Source: Nonomuraea indica
GTDB lineage: Bacteria; Actinomycetota; Actinomycetes; Streptosporangiales; Streptosporangiaceae
NCBI RefSeq assembly: GCF_002850745.1
Contig: NZ_KZ559470.1
Coordinates: forward strand, 1-64,000
Length of the DNA: 64,000 bases
Reading direction: 5' to 3'
Shown here piece by piece: positions 32,216-39,559 of this stretch (its first letter is position 1; every line of letters begins with the position of its first letter). The position numbers and the translations under genes are program-made. The notes under the pieces were generated by a model. That model saw only the letters and a program-made list of their open reading frames with translations. It ran no database searches and was not told where the DNA came from.

Positions 32216-33082
32216 TCATTCAGGGGACGACCTGCGCCGCCGGTAGGCGCGCTGGCGGCAGGCGGCCGAGCAGTACGCGCGGGGCCGCCCGGAGGCGGGC
32301 CGCTCCACAGGGGCGCCGCACTCCGGACACCCCGCGATTTCGTCACGCGTTTCGTAACGTTGTTGGATGAGCAGTTCGACGCCGTCCAGGAGCCTCGCCA
32401 GGCCGAACCCGAACGGGTCGACCGGCCGGTCGTAGGCGCCCGCCTCCCACAGCCGGGTGATCGTCGGATAGTCGCCCAGCCGGTCGAACAGCGTCCCACG
32501 CGCGCCCCACCACTCCGCCTCGCTCACCCCGCTGCTGCGCTCGGTCTCCGCCGCCTCCACCAGCAGAGACGCTTCGGCGTCGACGAAGCGTGAGACGAGG
32601 CCGACCACGGCGACCACCTCGGCCGGGGCCAGGCCGGTGCCGTCGAGCGCGCCGAGCATGCGCTCGTAGTGGGCGACGCCGTTGGGGCCGGGGACGTGAC
32701 GGGATCCGCGCACCTCGGCCAGCCACGGATGGCGCCGGCGCAGCTCCCAGCTCCGGCGCGCGCACGCCTCCAGCCGCTCGCGCCACCCGCCCTCCCCCGG
32801 CCGGCCGTCCTCGGCCGGCTCGCCCATGACCGCGTCGCGCATCAGGTCGACGAGCTGGTCCCGGCCGGGCACGTGCCGGTAGAGCGACATCGTGGTGAAG
32901 CCGAGCCGGTCGGCCACCTTCCGCATGGACAGGCCCGCCAGCCCTTCGGCGTCGGCCAGCTCCACGGCCGCCCGGACGATCCGGTCCAGGCTCAGCCCCG
33001 TCCTCGGCTCCGCGTCCGCGCCCCGCCGCCGCCACAGCAACTCCACCACGCGATCGGGATCGGCCGCCTCGTCTCTCACCAT
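32216..33082 (-). CDS. TetR-family regulator with C-terminal zinc-binding module
   Basis: 288 aa. HTH at residues about 25-70 (LDRIVRAAVELADAEGLAGL, SMRKVADRLGFTTMSLYRHV), then the TetR_C_1 (tetracycline-repressor-type) ligand domain. The C-terminus adds CPECGAPV...YCSAACRQRAYRRR, a CxxC...CxxxC treble-clef-like zinc module often attached to this TetR group in actinomycetes. ATG 33082 lies 7 bp from a 21-bp operator-like palindrome shared with the divergent beta-helix gene, so autoregulation and control of that gene are likely. Confidence 0.9.
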   Translation of the reverse strand: MVRDEAADPDRVVELLWRRRGADAEPRTGLSLDRIVRAAVELADAEGLAGLSMRKVADRLGFTTMSLYRHVPGRDQLVDLMRDAVMGEPAEDGRPGEGGWRERLEACARRSWELRRRHPWLAEVRGSRHVPGPNGVAHYERMLGALDGTGLAPAEVVAVVGLVSRFVDAEASLLVEAAETERSSGVSEAEWWGARGTLFDRLGDYPTITRLWEAGAYDRPVDPFGFGLARLLDGVELLIQQRYETRDEIAGCPECGAPVERPASGRPRAYCSAACRQRAYRRRRSSPE

Positions 33083-33088
33083 GTTTAT

Positions 33089-33109
33089 GGTATATACCTT
33101 GTGTACACC
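33089..33109. promoter_or_regulatory. 21-bp imperfect palindrome, probable TetR operator
   Basis: GGTATATACCTTGTGTACACC plus flanks reads as two GGTnTAnAC arms around a short centre. It sits between the divergent TetR and beta-helix genes, 7 bp from the TetR ATG and 29 bp from the beta-helix ATG, in an AT-rich pocket. Tet-type regulators bind this kind of site. Confidence 0.65.
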
Positions 33110-33137
33110 GTAAACACGCACGATCGAGGGGATCCTC

Positions 33138-34901
33138 ATGCCTGAATTATTCGTCGCCCCCGACGGGGACGATTCGGCGCCCGGCACGCTGGAGCGACCG
33201 TTCGCCACCCTCGACCGCGCCCGCCGCGCCGCGCGCGGCCTCACGGGCGAGATCACCGTCCGGTTGCGGGCGGGCACGCACCTGCTCACCGCGCCCCTGG
33301 AGCTGACCGCGGCCGACTCGGGCCGCGACGGCCACCGCGTCGTCTACGAGCCCCACGGGTACGGCACGGCCGGGCAGGAGAAGGTCGTGATCAGCGGCGG
33401 CCGGACGGTCTCCGGCTGGCGGGAGCGGAGCGGCGCGTGGTCGGCCGACGTCGGCGACCTCGACACCCGCCAGTTGTACGTCGACGGCCGCCGGGCCGAA
33501 CGCGCCGCGATCGACGGCCTGCCCGGCGAGGTCTCCATGACCGAGACCGGTTACCTCACCGCCGACGCGACGCCGCTCGGCTGGCACAGCCCCGCCGACG
33601 TCGAGTTCGTGCACCGGGGCGTCTATCCGTGGACCGAGGCCCGCATCGGCGTCGCCTCGGTCTCCCGGGACGGCGACGGCCGGACGGTGATCAGCATGGC
33701 GCAGCCGGCCTTCGGCCGTGCCCTCGACCTCTACAACTCCACCTGGGAGGGCCGGACGTCCCGGGGGCCCGGCCTGCCGACCCGCGTGGAGAACGACGCC
33801 GCGTTCCTCACCGAGCCCGGCACGTTCGTCCTCGACCGTTCACGCCCCGGCCACCACGTCCTGATCTACCTGCCGCGGCCGGGCGAGCGCCCGGACCGCA
33901 CCCACGTGGTGGCGCCCGCTCTGGAGACGCTGGTGCGGGTCCTCGGGGCCCGCGACGTCACGTTCCGCGGATTGACGTTCGCCGACGCCACCTGGCTGCG
34001 GCCCGGCGGTCCCGACGGGTTCCTGCACTACCACGGGAGCGGTTTCCACGTCGGCGGGCCGGTCGACACCGTCGCGTTCGGCGAGGGGGCGTCGGTGACC
34101 GTGCCGCAGGAGATGGTGACGATTCCCGCGTGCGTGACGTTCGAGGAGGTGTCAGACGTACGGGTCGAGGGCTGCCACTTCACGCGGCTCGGCGCCACCG
34201 CGCTCGGCGTGTCCGGCGGCGCCGGCGTCACGGTGCGCGGGTGCGACTTCGACACCCTGGCGGCCGGGGGTGTCGTCGTCACCGGTGGTCAGGGCGTCCT
34301 GCTGGAGGACAACCTGGTGCGGCACATCGGCCTCGACTACCCCGGCTCCCCCGGCATCGCGCTGACCGGCACCGAGCGGTGCACGGTGGCGCACAACCAC
34401 GTCGCCGACGTGCCGCACTGCGGGATCGTCGCCGGGCCCGGCCGTGGCACCCGCATCGTGGGCAACCTCACCACCGGCACGATGGGCGCGCTGGCCGACG
34501 GCGGCGGCGTCTACCTGGCCGGCCCGCAGGGTGGCTCGCTCGACGACGCCGCGGTCGTCCGGGGCAACGTCATCCAGGACACGCGCACCCCGTACAACTT
34601 CGGCCTGTACGCCGACTACGGCGCGTCCTGGGTCATCATCGAGGAGAACGTGGTGGCCCGCGCGGACAGCACGGCCATCCTGCACGTGTCCCCGCCGCTG
34701 GAGAACGTCGTCTTCCGGGGCAACTTCTGGGACGCCGACCCGGTCGGCGCCGACGCCCCGCCGGCCGGGGTCGTCTACGAGGACAACACCACGATCGCCG
34801 GCGCGTCCGACCTCGCGGCCGCCACAGCGGAGCTCCGATCCCGCGCGGGCCTCCTCACCCCGCGGCCCACCGCCCTCCGAGCCGAGGCAGCGACCGTCTG
34901 A
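33138..34901 (+). CDS. Right-handed parallel beta-helix protein (pectate-lyase-like fold)
   Basis: 587 aa. The start MPELFVAPDGDDSAPGTLER, FATLDRARRAAR is the typical N-terminal cap of carbohydrate-active beta-helix proteins (DUF1565-like). Many helix rungs follow (VTFRGLTFADATW, VRVEGCHFTRLGATALGVSG, VLLEDNLVRHIG, CTVAHNHVADVPHCGIVAG, VVRGNVIQDTR, VIIEENVVAR). There is no signal peptide, so it is probably intracellular, unlike secreted lyases. Likely acts on a sugar polymer fragment; the specific reaction is unknown. Divergent from, and probably controlled by, the TetR gene. Confidence 0.85.
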   Translation: MPELFVAPDGDDSAPGTLERPFATLDRARRAARGLTGEITVRLRAGTHLLTAPLELTAADSGRDGHRVVYEPHGYGTAGQEKVVISGGRTVSGWRERSGAWSADVGDLDTRQLYVDGRRAERAAIDGLPGEVSMTETGYLTADATPLGWHSPADVEFVHRGVYPWTEARIGVASVSRDGDGRTVISMAQPAFGRALDLYNSTWEGRTSRGPGLPTRVENDAAFLTEPGTFVLDRSRPGHHVLIYLPRPGERPDRTHVVAPALETLVRVLGARDVTFRGLTFADATWLRPGGPDGFLHYHGSGFHVGGPVDTVAFGEGASVTVPQEMVTIPACVTFEEVSDVRVEGCHFTRLGATALGVSGGAGVTVRGCDFDTLAAGGVVVTGGQGVLLEDNLVRHIGLDYPGSPGIALTGTERCTVAHNHVADVPHCGIVAGPGRGTRIVGNLTTGTMGALADGGGVYLAGPQGGSLDDAAVVRGNVIQDTRTPYNFGLYADYGASWVIIEENVVARADSTAILHVSPPLENVVFRGNFWDADPVGADAPPAGVVYEDNTTIAGASDLAAATAELRSRAGLLTPRPTALRAEAATV

Positions 34902-34977
34902 CGAGCACTCCCCGGCGGCCAGGCACAACCGAACCTCGGGCGGGCCTGGCCGGCGGGGCACCATCACCCTTTCCATG

Positions 34978-35009
34978 TAACCCCTCATGGGGTTATGCTC
35001 GGGGTTATG
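34978..35009 (+). promoter_or_regulatory. Palindrome and direct repeat overlapping the RHH-Clp-N start
   Basis: TAACCCC (34978-34984) and GGGGTTA (34989-34995) form a perfect 7-4-7 palindrome. GGGGTTATG (34989-34997) is then repeated at 35001-35009, where its ATG is the start codon. Ribbon-helix-helix regulators typically bind short repeats of this type, so the product may repress itself. Confidence 0.6.
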
Positions 35010-35819
35010 CCGAAGATCAACGTCTACCTCCCCGACGACCTGGCCGAGGCGGTCAAGGAGGCCGGCGTGCCCGTCTCCGCGGTCTGCCAGCGGGCCCTGG
35101 AGCAGGCCGTGCGCCGGATCACCGCCATCCGGCAGACCGCGCTGACCGATCTCGACCTCGACCAGCCGACCGGCTCGCTGGCGTACCTGACCGCCCGCGC
35201 CCGCGCCGTGCTCGGTCTGGCCGTCGAGCGCGCCCGCGCGGACGGCGCGCCGGTCGTCGGCACCGGTCACCTGCTCGGCGGCCTGCTGGCCGAGGGGACC
35301 AACCTGGCGCTGCACGTCCTGCGCGCGATCGAGGTCGAGCCCCGGACGGCCGAACGACACCTCGCCCGGCAGCCCGTCGCCGAGGGTGACGCCCCGGCGG
35401 ACGGAGACGGACCGAGACTGAGCGTCCCGGCGGCGGCCGCGCTGGAGTTCGCCGTCACGGAGGCGACCTCGCTCGGCCACAACTACATCGGCTGCGAGCA
35501 CCTGCTGCTCGGGCTGGCCGCCGAACCCGACGGCACAGCCGGGCAGGTGCTGCGCGCGCTCGGGGCGGAGCCGCGGCCGGTGCGCCGGGCCGTGGTGGCG
35601 GCCCTGGCCGGCTACGTGCACCTGCGCGCCCAGACCCGGGCGGGGGCGGGCGCGGCGGGCGGAGAGCCAGGCGAAGACACGGGCGGCGGGACCGGGGGAT
35701 CCGCCCAGCCGCCCGCCGCGCCCGCCGCCCTGGCGGCGGCCCTGCGCGCCGAGCTCAGGCCACTCGTCGAGCGGATCGAACGCCTCGAGCGGCACGCGGG
35801 CCTGCCGGCCGGGGACTGA
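35007..35819 (+). CDS. Ribbon-helix-helix protein with two Clp-N repeats
   Basis: 270 aa. Residues 1-45 (MPKINVYLPDDLAEAVKEAG, VSAVCQRALEQAVRRI) look like a CopG/MetJ-type ribbon-helix-helix DNA-binding domain. Residues about 60-125 (ARAVLGLAVERARADGAPVV, GTGHLLGGLLAE) and about 140-200 (AAALEFAVTEATSLGHNYIG, CEHLLLGLAAEPDGTAGQVL) are two Clp-N repeats like those that let ClpC/ClpA bind adaptors and substrates, but no AAA+ ATPase follows. The C-terminus is a Gly/Pro/Ala linker and a short coiled coil (LRPLVERIERLERHAG). It may link DNA binding to the Clp protease; this is inference from domains. Confidence 0.78.
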   Translation: MPKINVYLPDDLAEAVKEAGVPVSAVCQRALEQAVRRITAIRQTALTDLDLDQPTGSLAYLTARARAVLGLAVERARADGAPVVGTGHLLGGLLAEGTNLALHVLRAIEVEPRTAERHLARQPVAEGDAPADGDGPRLSVPAAAALEFAVTEATSLGHNYIGCEHLLLGLAAEPDGTAGQVLRALGAEPRPVRRAVVAALAGYVHLRAQTRAGAGAAGGEPGEDTGGGTGGSAQPPAAPAALAAALRAELRPLVERIERLERHAGLPAGD

Positions 35820-35985
35820 CCGGAGGTGCGCGGGCCCGGCGAGAGGGACGCCCGGTCACGGGCGGCGGCCATCCTCCACGTCCTGCTCCTCGCCCTCCTG
35901 GTGGCGATCGTGGTGTGACGGCCACGGAACCGGGGCGGCCGCCCGCTCGTTGTGCCAGGGGAAGCGCGATGCCAGAGGAGGGGAC

Positions 35986-36186
35986 ATGGGCTGGCACTAC
36001 CACAAGTCGATCAAGCTTGGGCCGTTCCGGATCAACCTGTCGCGGCACGGGGTGAGCCACAGTTTCGGCGGCCGCGGGCTGCACGTAACCACCACCCCCG
36101 ACGGCCGCCGCCACGTGTCCGTCCGCCTGCCCGGGGGTTTCCACGTGACCAGGTCGTTCGGCCGCAGGCGCCACCGCCATTACTGA
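35986..36186 (+). CDS. DUF4236 protein, 66 aa
   Basis: MGWHYHKSIKLGPFRINLSR followed by HGVSHSFGGRGLHVTTTPDG and LPGGFHVTRSF is the DUF4236 domain, here as a complete free-standing protein. The last nine residues are a basic RRRHRHY-type tail. RBS GGAGGGG lies 4-10 nt before ATG 35986. A close paralogue follows at 36250, so the pair arose by duplication. Function of DUF4236 is unknown. Confidence 0.88.
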   Translation: MGWHYHKSIKLGPFRINLSRHGVSHSFGGRGLHVTTTPDGRRHVSVRLPGGFHVTRSFGRRRHRHY

Positions 36187-36249
36187 ACCCGATATATCTC
36201 GGTTCTCCGGGGTAGCTGATCCTCGTTCCGCACTCATGGAGGAAGAACG

Positions 36250-36438
36250 ATGGGCTGGAGCTACCGGAAGTCGATCAAAATGGGGCCGTTCCGGCTGAAC
36301 CTTTCCCGGGGCGGCGTCGGCCACAGCTGGGGCAACCGCCTGTTCCGGGTCACCCGCAACGCCGACGGCCGCCGCACCCTCGCGGTCAACCTGCCGGGCG
36401 GGTTCCACTGGCGCAAGACCACGAGCGGCCGTTCCTGA
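36250..36438 (+). CDS. DUF4236 protein, 62 aa (paralogue)
   Basis: MGWSYRKSIKMGPFRLNLSR, GGVGHSWGNRLFRVTRNADG and LPGGFHWRKTT repeat the DUF4236 pattern of the gene 63 bp upstream; about half of the residues are identical. RBS GGAGGAA lies ahead of ATG 36250. A long perfect hairpin terminates the pair. Whether the two proteins work together is unknown. Confidence 0.87.
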   Translation: MGWSYRKSIKMGPFRLNLSRGGVGHSWGNRLFRVTRNADGRRTLAVNLPGGFHWRKTTSGRS

Positions 36439-36445
36439 CCGCCGC

Positions 36446-36483
36446 GTGAGAGAGGGCCGCGGGCATCCGCGGCCCTCTCTCAC
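36446..36483 (+). terminator. Perfect 17-bp hairpin terminator
   Basis: GTGAGAGAGGGCCGCGG (36446-36462) and CCGCGGCCCTCTCTCAC (36467-36483) pair exactly around a GCAT loop, 7 bp after the DUF4236 stop. Confidence 0.85.
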
Positions 36484-36488
36484 CTCCA

Positions 36489-36525
36489 ATAGATGACACA
36501 ACATAGATGTCGTGTAATATAGATG
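36489..36525. promoter_or_regulatory. ATAGATG repeats and dyad, probable MarR operator
   Basis: ATAGATG occurs at 36489, 36503 and 36519. The middle copy forms the centre of the dyad ACACAAC-ATAGAT-GTCGTGT. The region lies directly before the MBL-fold/MarR operon and is strongly AT-rich for this genome. Confidence 0.6.
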
Positions 36526-36527
36526 CC

Positions 36528-37409
36528 ATGACGAACACGAGCCCCATCAAGCAGGTCTCCATGCTCAGCACCGGTTCGGTGTCGATCCACCCCGAGCACG
36601 TCGCGGCGACGCGCAAGCCCCTCTACTGGTGGCTGTTCACCTCACGCCGGTGGACCCCGCCGCTGCCGATCAACGTGTACGTGGTCGAGCACCGCGAGGG
36701 GCTGGTGCTGTTCGACACCGGCCAGGACCGGGCCTCGGTCACCGACCGCGGCTACTTCCCCGGCGGGGTCACCGGCGTGATGTACGACCGGCTGGCCCGC
36801 TTCGAGATCGCTCCGGAGCAGACCCTCACCGCGCAGCTCGCCGCCCTCGGCCACGACATCCGCGACATGCGCATGGCGGTGCTCTCCCACCTGCACCAGG
36901 ACCACATCGGCGGGCTGCGCGAGCTGGCGCACGCCGAGATCGTGGTCAGCGGGCGCGAGTGGGCGAGCCTCGCCGAGCCCCTCCCCGAGCTGCGCGGCCT
37001 GCTGCGTTCGCACATCGACGTGCCCGGCCTGCGCTGGCGCCGCGCGGAGCCCGAGCCGCTGGGGGACCCGTCCATCGCGCCGTTCACGTCGGGTCACGAC
37101 CTGTTCGGCGACGGAAGCCTGGTGCTGCTGCCCACCCCCGGGCACACCCCCGGTTCGCTGTCCATGCTGGTGCGCGCCCCCGGCCGGGCGCCGCTGCTCA
37201 TGGTCGGCGACCTCACCTACGACACCCGGCTGCTGGAGGCGGGACACGTGCCCGGCGTGGGAGACCGGGGAGAGCTCGCCGACACCACGCGCATGGTCAA
37301 CGAGCTGCGCGAGCGCCATCCCGGGCTGGCCGTCCTCGCCGCCCACGATCCGGGGGCCGCCACCGCCCTGGCCGCCGCGCGGGCCATGGCGGCGGCAGAG
37401 CGTGGATAA
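36528..37409 (+). CDS. MBL-fold metallohydrolase (lactonase-like)
   Basis: 293 aa. Metallo-beta-lactamase fold with the dinuclear zinc motif HLHQDHIGG (H-x-H-x-D-H), then TPGHTPGSLS and LMVGDLTYD, plus a late His in LAAHDP. The arrangement NVYVVEHREGLVLFDTGQD is typical of AHL-lactonase/AttM-like enzymes, so lactone or ester hydrolysis is plausible. ATG 36528 is used; ATG 36507 is in frame but inside the operator. It overlaps the MarR gene at TAATG. Confidence 0.88.
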   Translation: MTNTSPIKQVSMLSTGSVSIHPEHVAATRKPLYWWLFTSRRWTPPLPINVYVVEHREGLVLFDTGQDRASVTDRGYFPGGVTGVMYDRLARFEIAPEQTLTAQLAALGHDIRDMRMAVLSHLHQDHIGGLRELAHAEIVVSGREWASLAEPLPELRGLLRSHIDVPGLRWRRAEPEPLGDPSIAPFTSGHDLFGDGSLVLLPTPGHTPGSLSMLVRAPGRAPLLMVGDLTYDTRLLEAGHVPGVGDRGELADTTRMVNELRERHPGLAVLAAHDPGAATALAAARAMAAAERG

Positions 37410-37882
37410 TGACCTCCATGCGTCCGGCTGAGGAGTTCCGCTATCTCGTCCTGGCCGCGCAACGCGAGGGCAACCGGCTCCTCGGCCAGGCACTCAAGCC
37501 GCTCGGCGTCACCCCGTCGCAGGCCGAGGTGATCCGCGTGCTCGACGAGCGCCGCCGGCTGACTCTCAACGGGCTCGGCGAGCTGCTCGTCTGCGAGAGC
37601 GGCAACAGCCCGAGCCGGCTCGTGGACCGGCTGGTGGCGGCGGGGCTGGTGCACCGGAACGTCTCCGCGCACGACCGTCGGCACGTCGAGCTGTCGCTGA
37701 CGGAGGAGGGCGCCCGGCTGGCCCGCCGGGTGACCGAGGTCGAGGAGCAGCTCTACCTCTGGATCGACGACCTGGCAGGCGGCGGAGACTTCGCCCAGGT
37801 CAACGCGTTCCTGCGGAGCTTCGTCCGCGACCTCCCCGCCGGGCGGGCGCTCGCCCTCCGGAGCGAGGACCTGACACCCTGA
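37409..37882 (+). CDS. MarR-family transcriptional regulator
   Basis: 157 aa from ATG 37409, which shares its A with the MBL stop (TAATG), giving tight coupling; ATG 37418 is an alternative. Winged HTH: LGVTPSQAEVIRVLDERRRL, LNGLGELLVCESGNSPSRLV, RLVAAGLVHRNVSAHDRRHV. It likely represses its own operon through the ATAGATG dyad upstream, induced by the hydrolase substrate. The Cys in LLVCES at the start of the recognition region could make it redox-sensitive, which is speculative. Confidence 0.9.
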   Translation: MTSMRPAEEFRYLVLAAQREGNRLLGQALKPLGVTPSQAEVIRVLDERRRLTLNGLGELLVCESGNSPSRLVDRLVAAGLVHRNVSAHDRRHVELSLTEEGARLARRVTEVEEQLYLWIDDLAGGGDFAQVNAFLRSFVRDLPAGRALALRSEDLTP

Positions 37883-37934
37883 GCGTGGTCTCCGCGAGCG
37901 CGGCGGCGCACCCCGTGGCGCGCGGCGCGGCCCG

Positions 37935-37965
37935 GACCCGCCCCCGCTTCGGGGGCGCCCGGGTC
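37935..37965. terminator. Bidirectional hairpin between MarR and Lrp genes
   Basis: GCCCCCG/CGGGGGC stem (37940-37946, 37950-37956) nested in GACCCG...CGGGTC arms. It lies between two converging genes and just touches the Lrp stop codon. Confidence 0.7.
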
Positions 37966-38404
37966 AGCGGGCCGGTTTGACGTTCTTCATGGTGAAGCGC
38001 GAGGAGATGCCCCTGACGCGCGGGATGGTCATGACGTGCCGGGTGAGGAAGGTCTCGTAGGCGGCCAGGTCGGCGACCGCCACGCGCACGAAGTAGTCGG
38101 GGCTGCCGAACAGCCGGCGCAGCTCGACGACCTCCTCGGCCCGCGCCAGGGTCTGCTCGAAGTGCTCGACGGTCTCCGCGTCCTGGGTGTCGAGGGTGAG
38201 GTCGATCAGGACCTCGAACGACCGGCCCACGGCGCCGGGGTCGATGACCGCCCGGTAGCCACGGATGACGCCCTCGGCCTCCAGCCGCTGGACGCGCCGC
38301 AGACACGGACCGGTGGTGAGACCGACCCGCTGGGCCAGCTCGACGTTCGTCAGCCGGCCGTTCTGCTCCAGCTCGGCGATGATTGCTCTGTCCAGCGCGT
38401 CCAT
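37964..38404 (-). CDS. Lrp/AsnC-family transcriptional regulator
   Basis: 146 aa. N-terminal HTH (LDRAIIAELEQNGRLTNVEL, RVGLTTGPCLRRVQRLEAEG) and C-terminal RAM/ACT-like domain with VVELRRLFGSPDYFVRVAVA. It binds amino acids as octamers. Divergent from the AzlC/AzlD exporter genes, it is the likely activator of branched-chain amino acid export, the same arrangement as lrp-brnFE. ATG 38404. Confidence 0.92.
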   Translation of the reverse strand: MDALDRAIIAELEQNGRLTNVELAQRVGLTTGPCLRRVQRLEAEGVIRGYRAVIDPGAVGRSFEVLIDLTLDTQDAETVEHFEQTLARAEEVVELRRLFGSPDYFVRVAVADLAAYETFLTRHVMTIPRVRGISSRFTMKNVKPAR

Positions 38405-38444
38405 GCATAGAAGATTGCCGTATCAGCTCCTCGATGAGCAACAT

Positions 38445-38493
38445 GTGCAACCATATGGCGCGGCTTCTGCGAGACCATGGTGCGGTGCAACCA
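38445..38493 (+). promoter_or_regulatory. GTGCAACCA direct repeats upstream of azlC-like gene
   Basis: GTGCAACCA occurs at 38445-38453 and again at 38485-38493 (40-bp spacing), each followed by an AT-rich ATAT. The second copy overlaps my chosen start of the AzlC gene. They lie between the Lrp gene and its putative target and may be Lrp boxes. Confidence 0.45.
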
Positions 38494-39240
38494 GATATCT
38501 CCCCCCAGATCACCGCGCCGGCCGGCGGGTGGGCCCCGGTCACCCGGCGGCAGCAGATCGCCGCGGGGGTACGTGACTCCTTCTCCGCGGGGCTGGGGAT
38601 CTTCCCGCTGGGCATCGCCCTCGGCCTGCTCGTCGTCCAGGCCGGCCTGCCCTGGTGGCTCGCACCCGCGCTGTCCCTGGCCGCGTTCGCCGGCTCCCTG
38701 GACCTGCTGCTGGTGGGCATGATGGCCACCGTCACACCGCTCGCCGCCGTCGCGACGACCGCGCTGGTGATCAACTTCCGGCACGTGTTCTACGCCTTCT
38801 CCTTCCCCCTGCACCTGATCAGGAACCCGGTGGCGAAGGCGTACGCCGTCTACGCGTTGATCGACGAAGCGTACGCCGTCAACGCCTCCCTGTCCGAGGC
38901 GGAACGCTCGGCACCACGGACGCTGGCGATGCAGATGGCCTGCCAGACCTACTGGGTGGGCGGCGGCCTGGCCGGCGTCGCCGTCGGCGCGGCCATGCCC
39001 GCGCCGGTCAAGGGACTGGAGTTCGCCCTGTGCGCCCTGTTCACCGTGCTCACCCTGGACGCTTTTCGCTCCCGCGGCCAGATCCCCGCGGTGCTGCTCG
39101 CCGGCGCGAGCGTGGCCGTCGCCCTCGCCGCCACCCCCGAGGTCGCCATGCTGACCGCGCTGCTGCTGTTCGTCGGCCTCCTGCTGGCCCGTCACGCGCT
39201 CACCGCCCGCCGGCCCGTCGCGGAGGCCGCCGATGCCTGA
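38485..39240 (+). CDS. azlC: AzlC-family branched-chain amino acid exporter subunit
   Basis: 251 aa from GTG 38485; the frame is open upstream with ATGs at 38434 and 38443, so the start is uncertain. AzlC signature GVRDSFSAGLGIFPLGIALG, then FAGSLDLLLVG and TALVINFRHVFYAFSFPLHL; five to six helices. Together with AzlD it exports branched-chain amino acids or methionine. It overlaps the AzlD start by 8 bp, so the two are co-translated. Divergent from the Lrp gene. Confidence 0.87.
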   Translation: MQPDISPQITAPAGGWAPVTRRQQIAAGVRDSFSAGLGIFPLGIALGLLVVQAGLPWWLAPALSLAAFAGSLDLLLVGMMATVTPLAAVATTALVINFRHVFYAFSFPLHLIRNPVAKAYAVYALIDEAYAVNASLSEAERSAPRTLAMQMACQTYWVGGGLAGVAVGAAMPAPVKGLEFALCALFTVLTLDAFRSRGQIPAVLLAGASVAVALAATPEVAMLTALLLFVGLLLARHALTARRPVAEAADA

Positions 39241-39559
39241 CACCGCGTACCTGATCGCCGTCCTGGCGATCGTCTTCACCATCACCCTCGCCCTGCGCGC
39301 CGTCCCGTTCGCGGCCCTGCGGCCGCTGCGTGCCTCGGCGACCGTGCGGCAGCTGTCGGTGTGGATGCCGGTGGGCATTCTGGCGATCCTCGCCGTGACC
39401 GCCCTGCACGGCACCATCGCCGCCGACCCGCACGCGGCGCCGTACGCGCTGCTCGCGGTCGCCGTCACCGCGGGCGTCCACCTCGCCTCCGGCCGCCGCA
39501 CGATCCTGAGCGTAGGGATCGGCACCGCCGTCTACGTCGTCCTCGTCAACGTCTTCTGA
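39233..39559 (+). CDS. azlD: AzlD-family exporter subunit
   Basis: 108 aa with four hydrophobic helices; YLIAVLAIVFTITLALRAVP, FAALRPLRASATVRQLSVWM and PVGILAILAV match the AzlD pattern (R-A-x-P near the N-terminus, W-M-P-V-G before helix 2). It forms the transport complex with AzlC. The start overlaps the AzlC gene. Confidence 0.9.
   Translation: MPDTAYLIAVLAIVFTITLALRAVPFAALRPLRASATVRQLSVWMPVGILAILAVTALHGTIAADPHAAPYALLAVAVTAGVHLASGRRTILSVGIGTAVYVVLVNVF

Noticed and set aside
34152..35795. 547-codon minus-strand frame opposite the beta-helix and RHH-Clp-N genes
   Set aside because: No domain, low-complexity composition and exact antisense to two recognised proteins.
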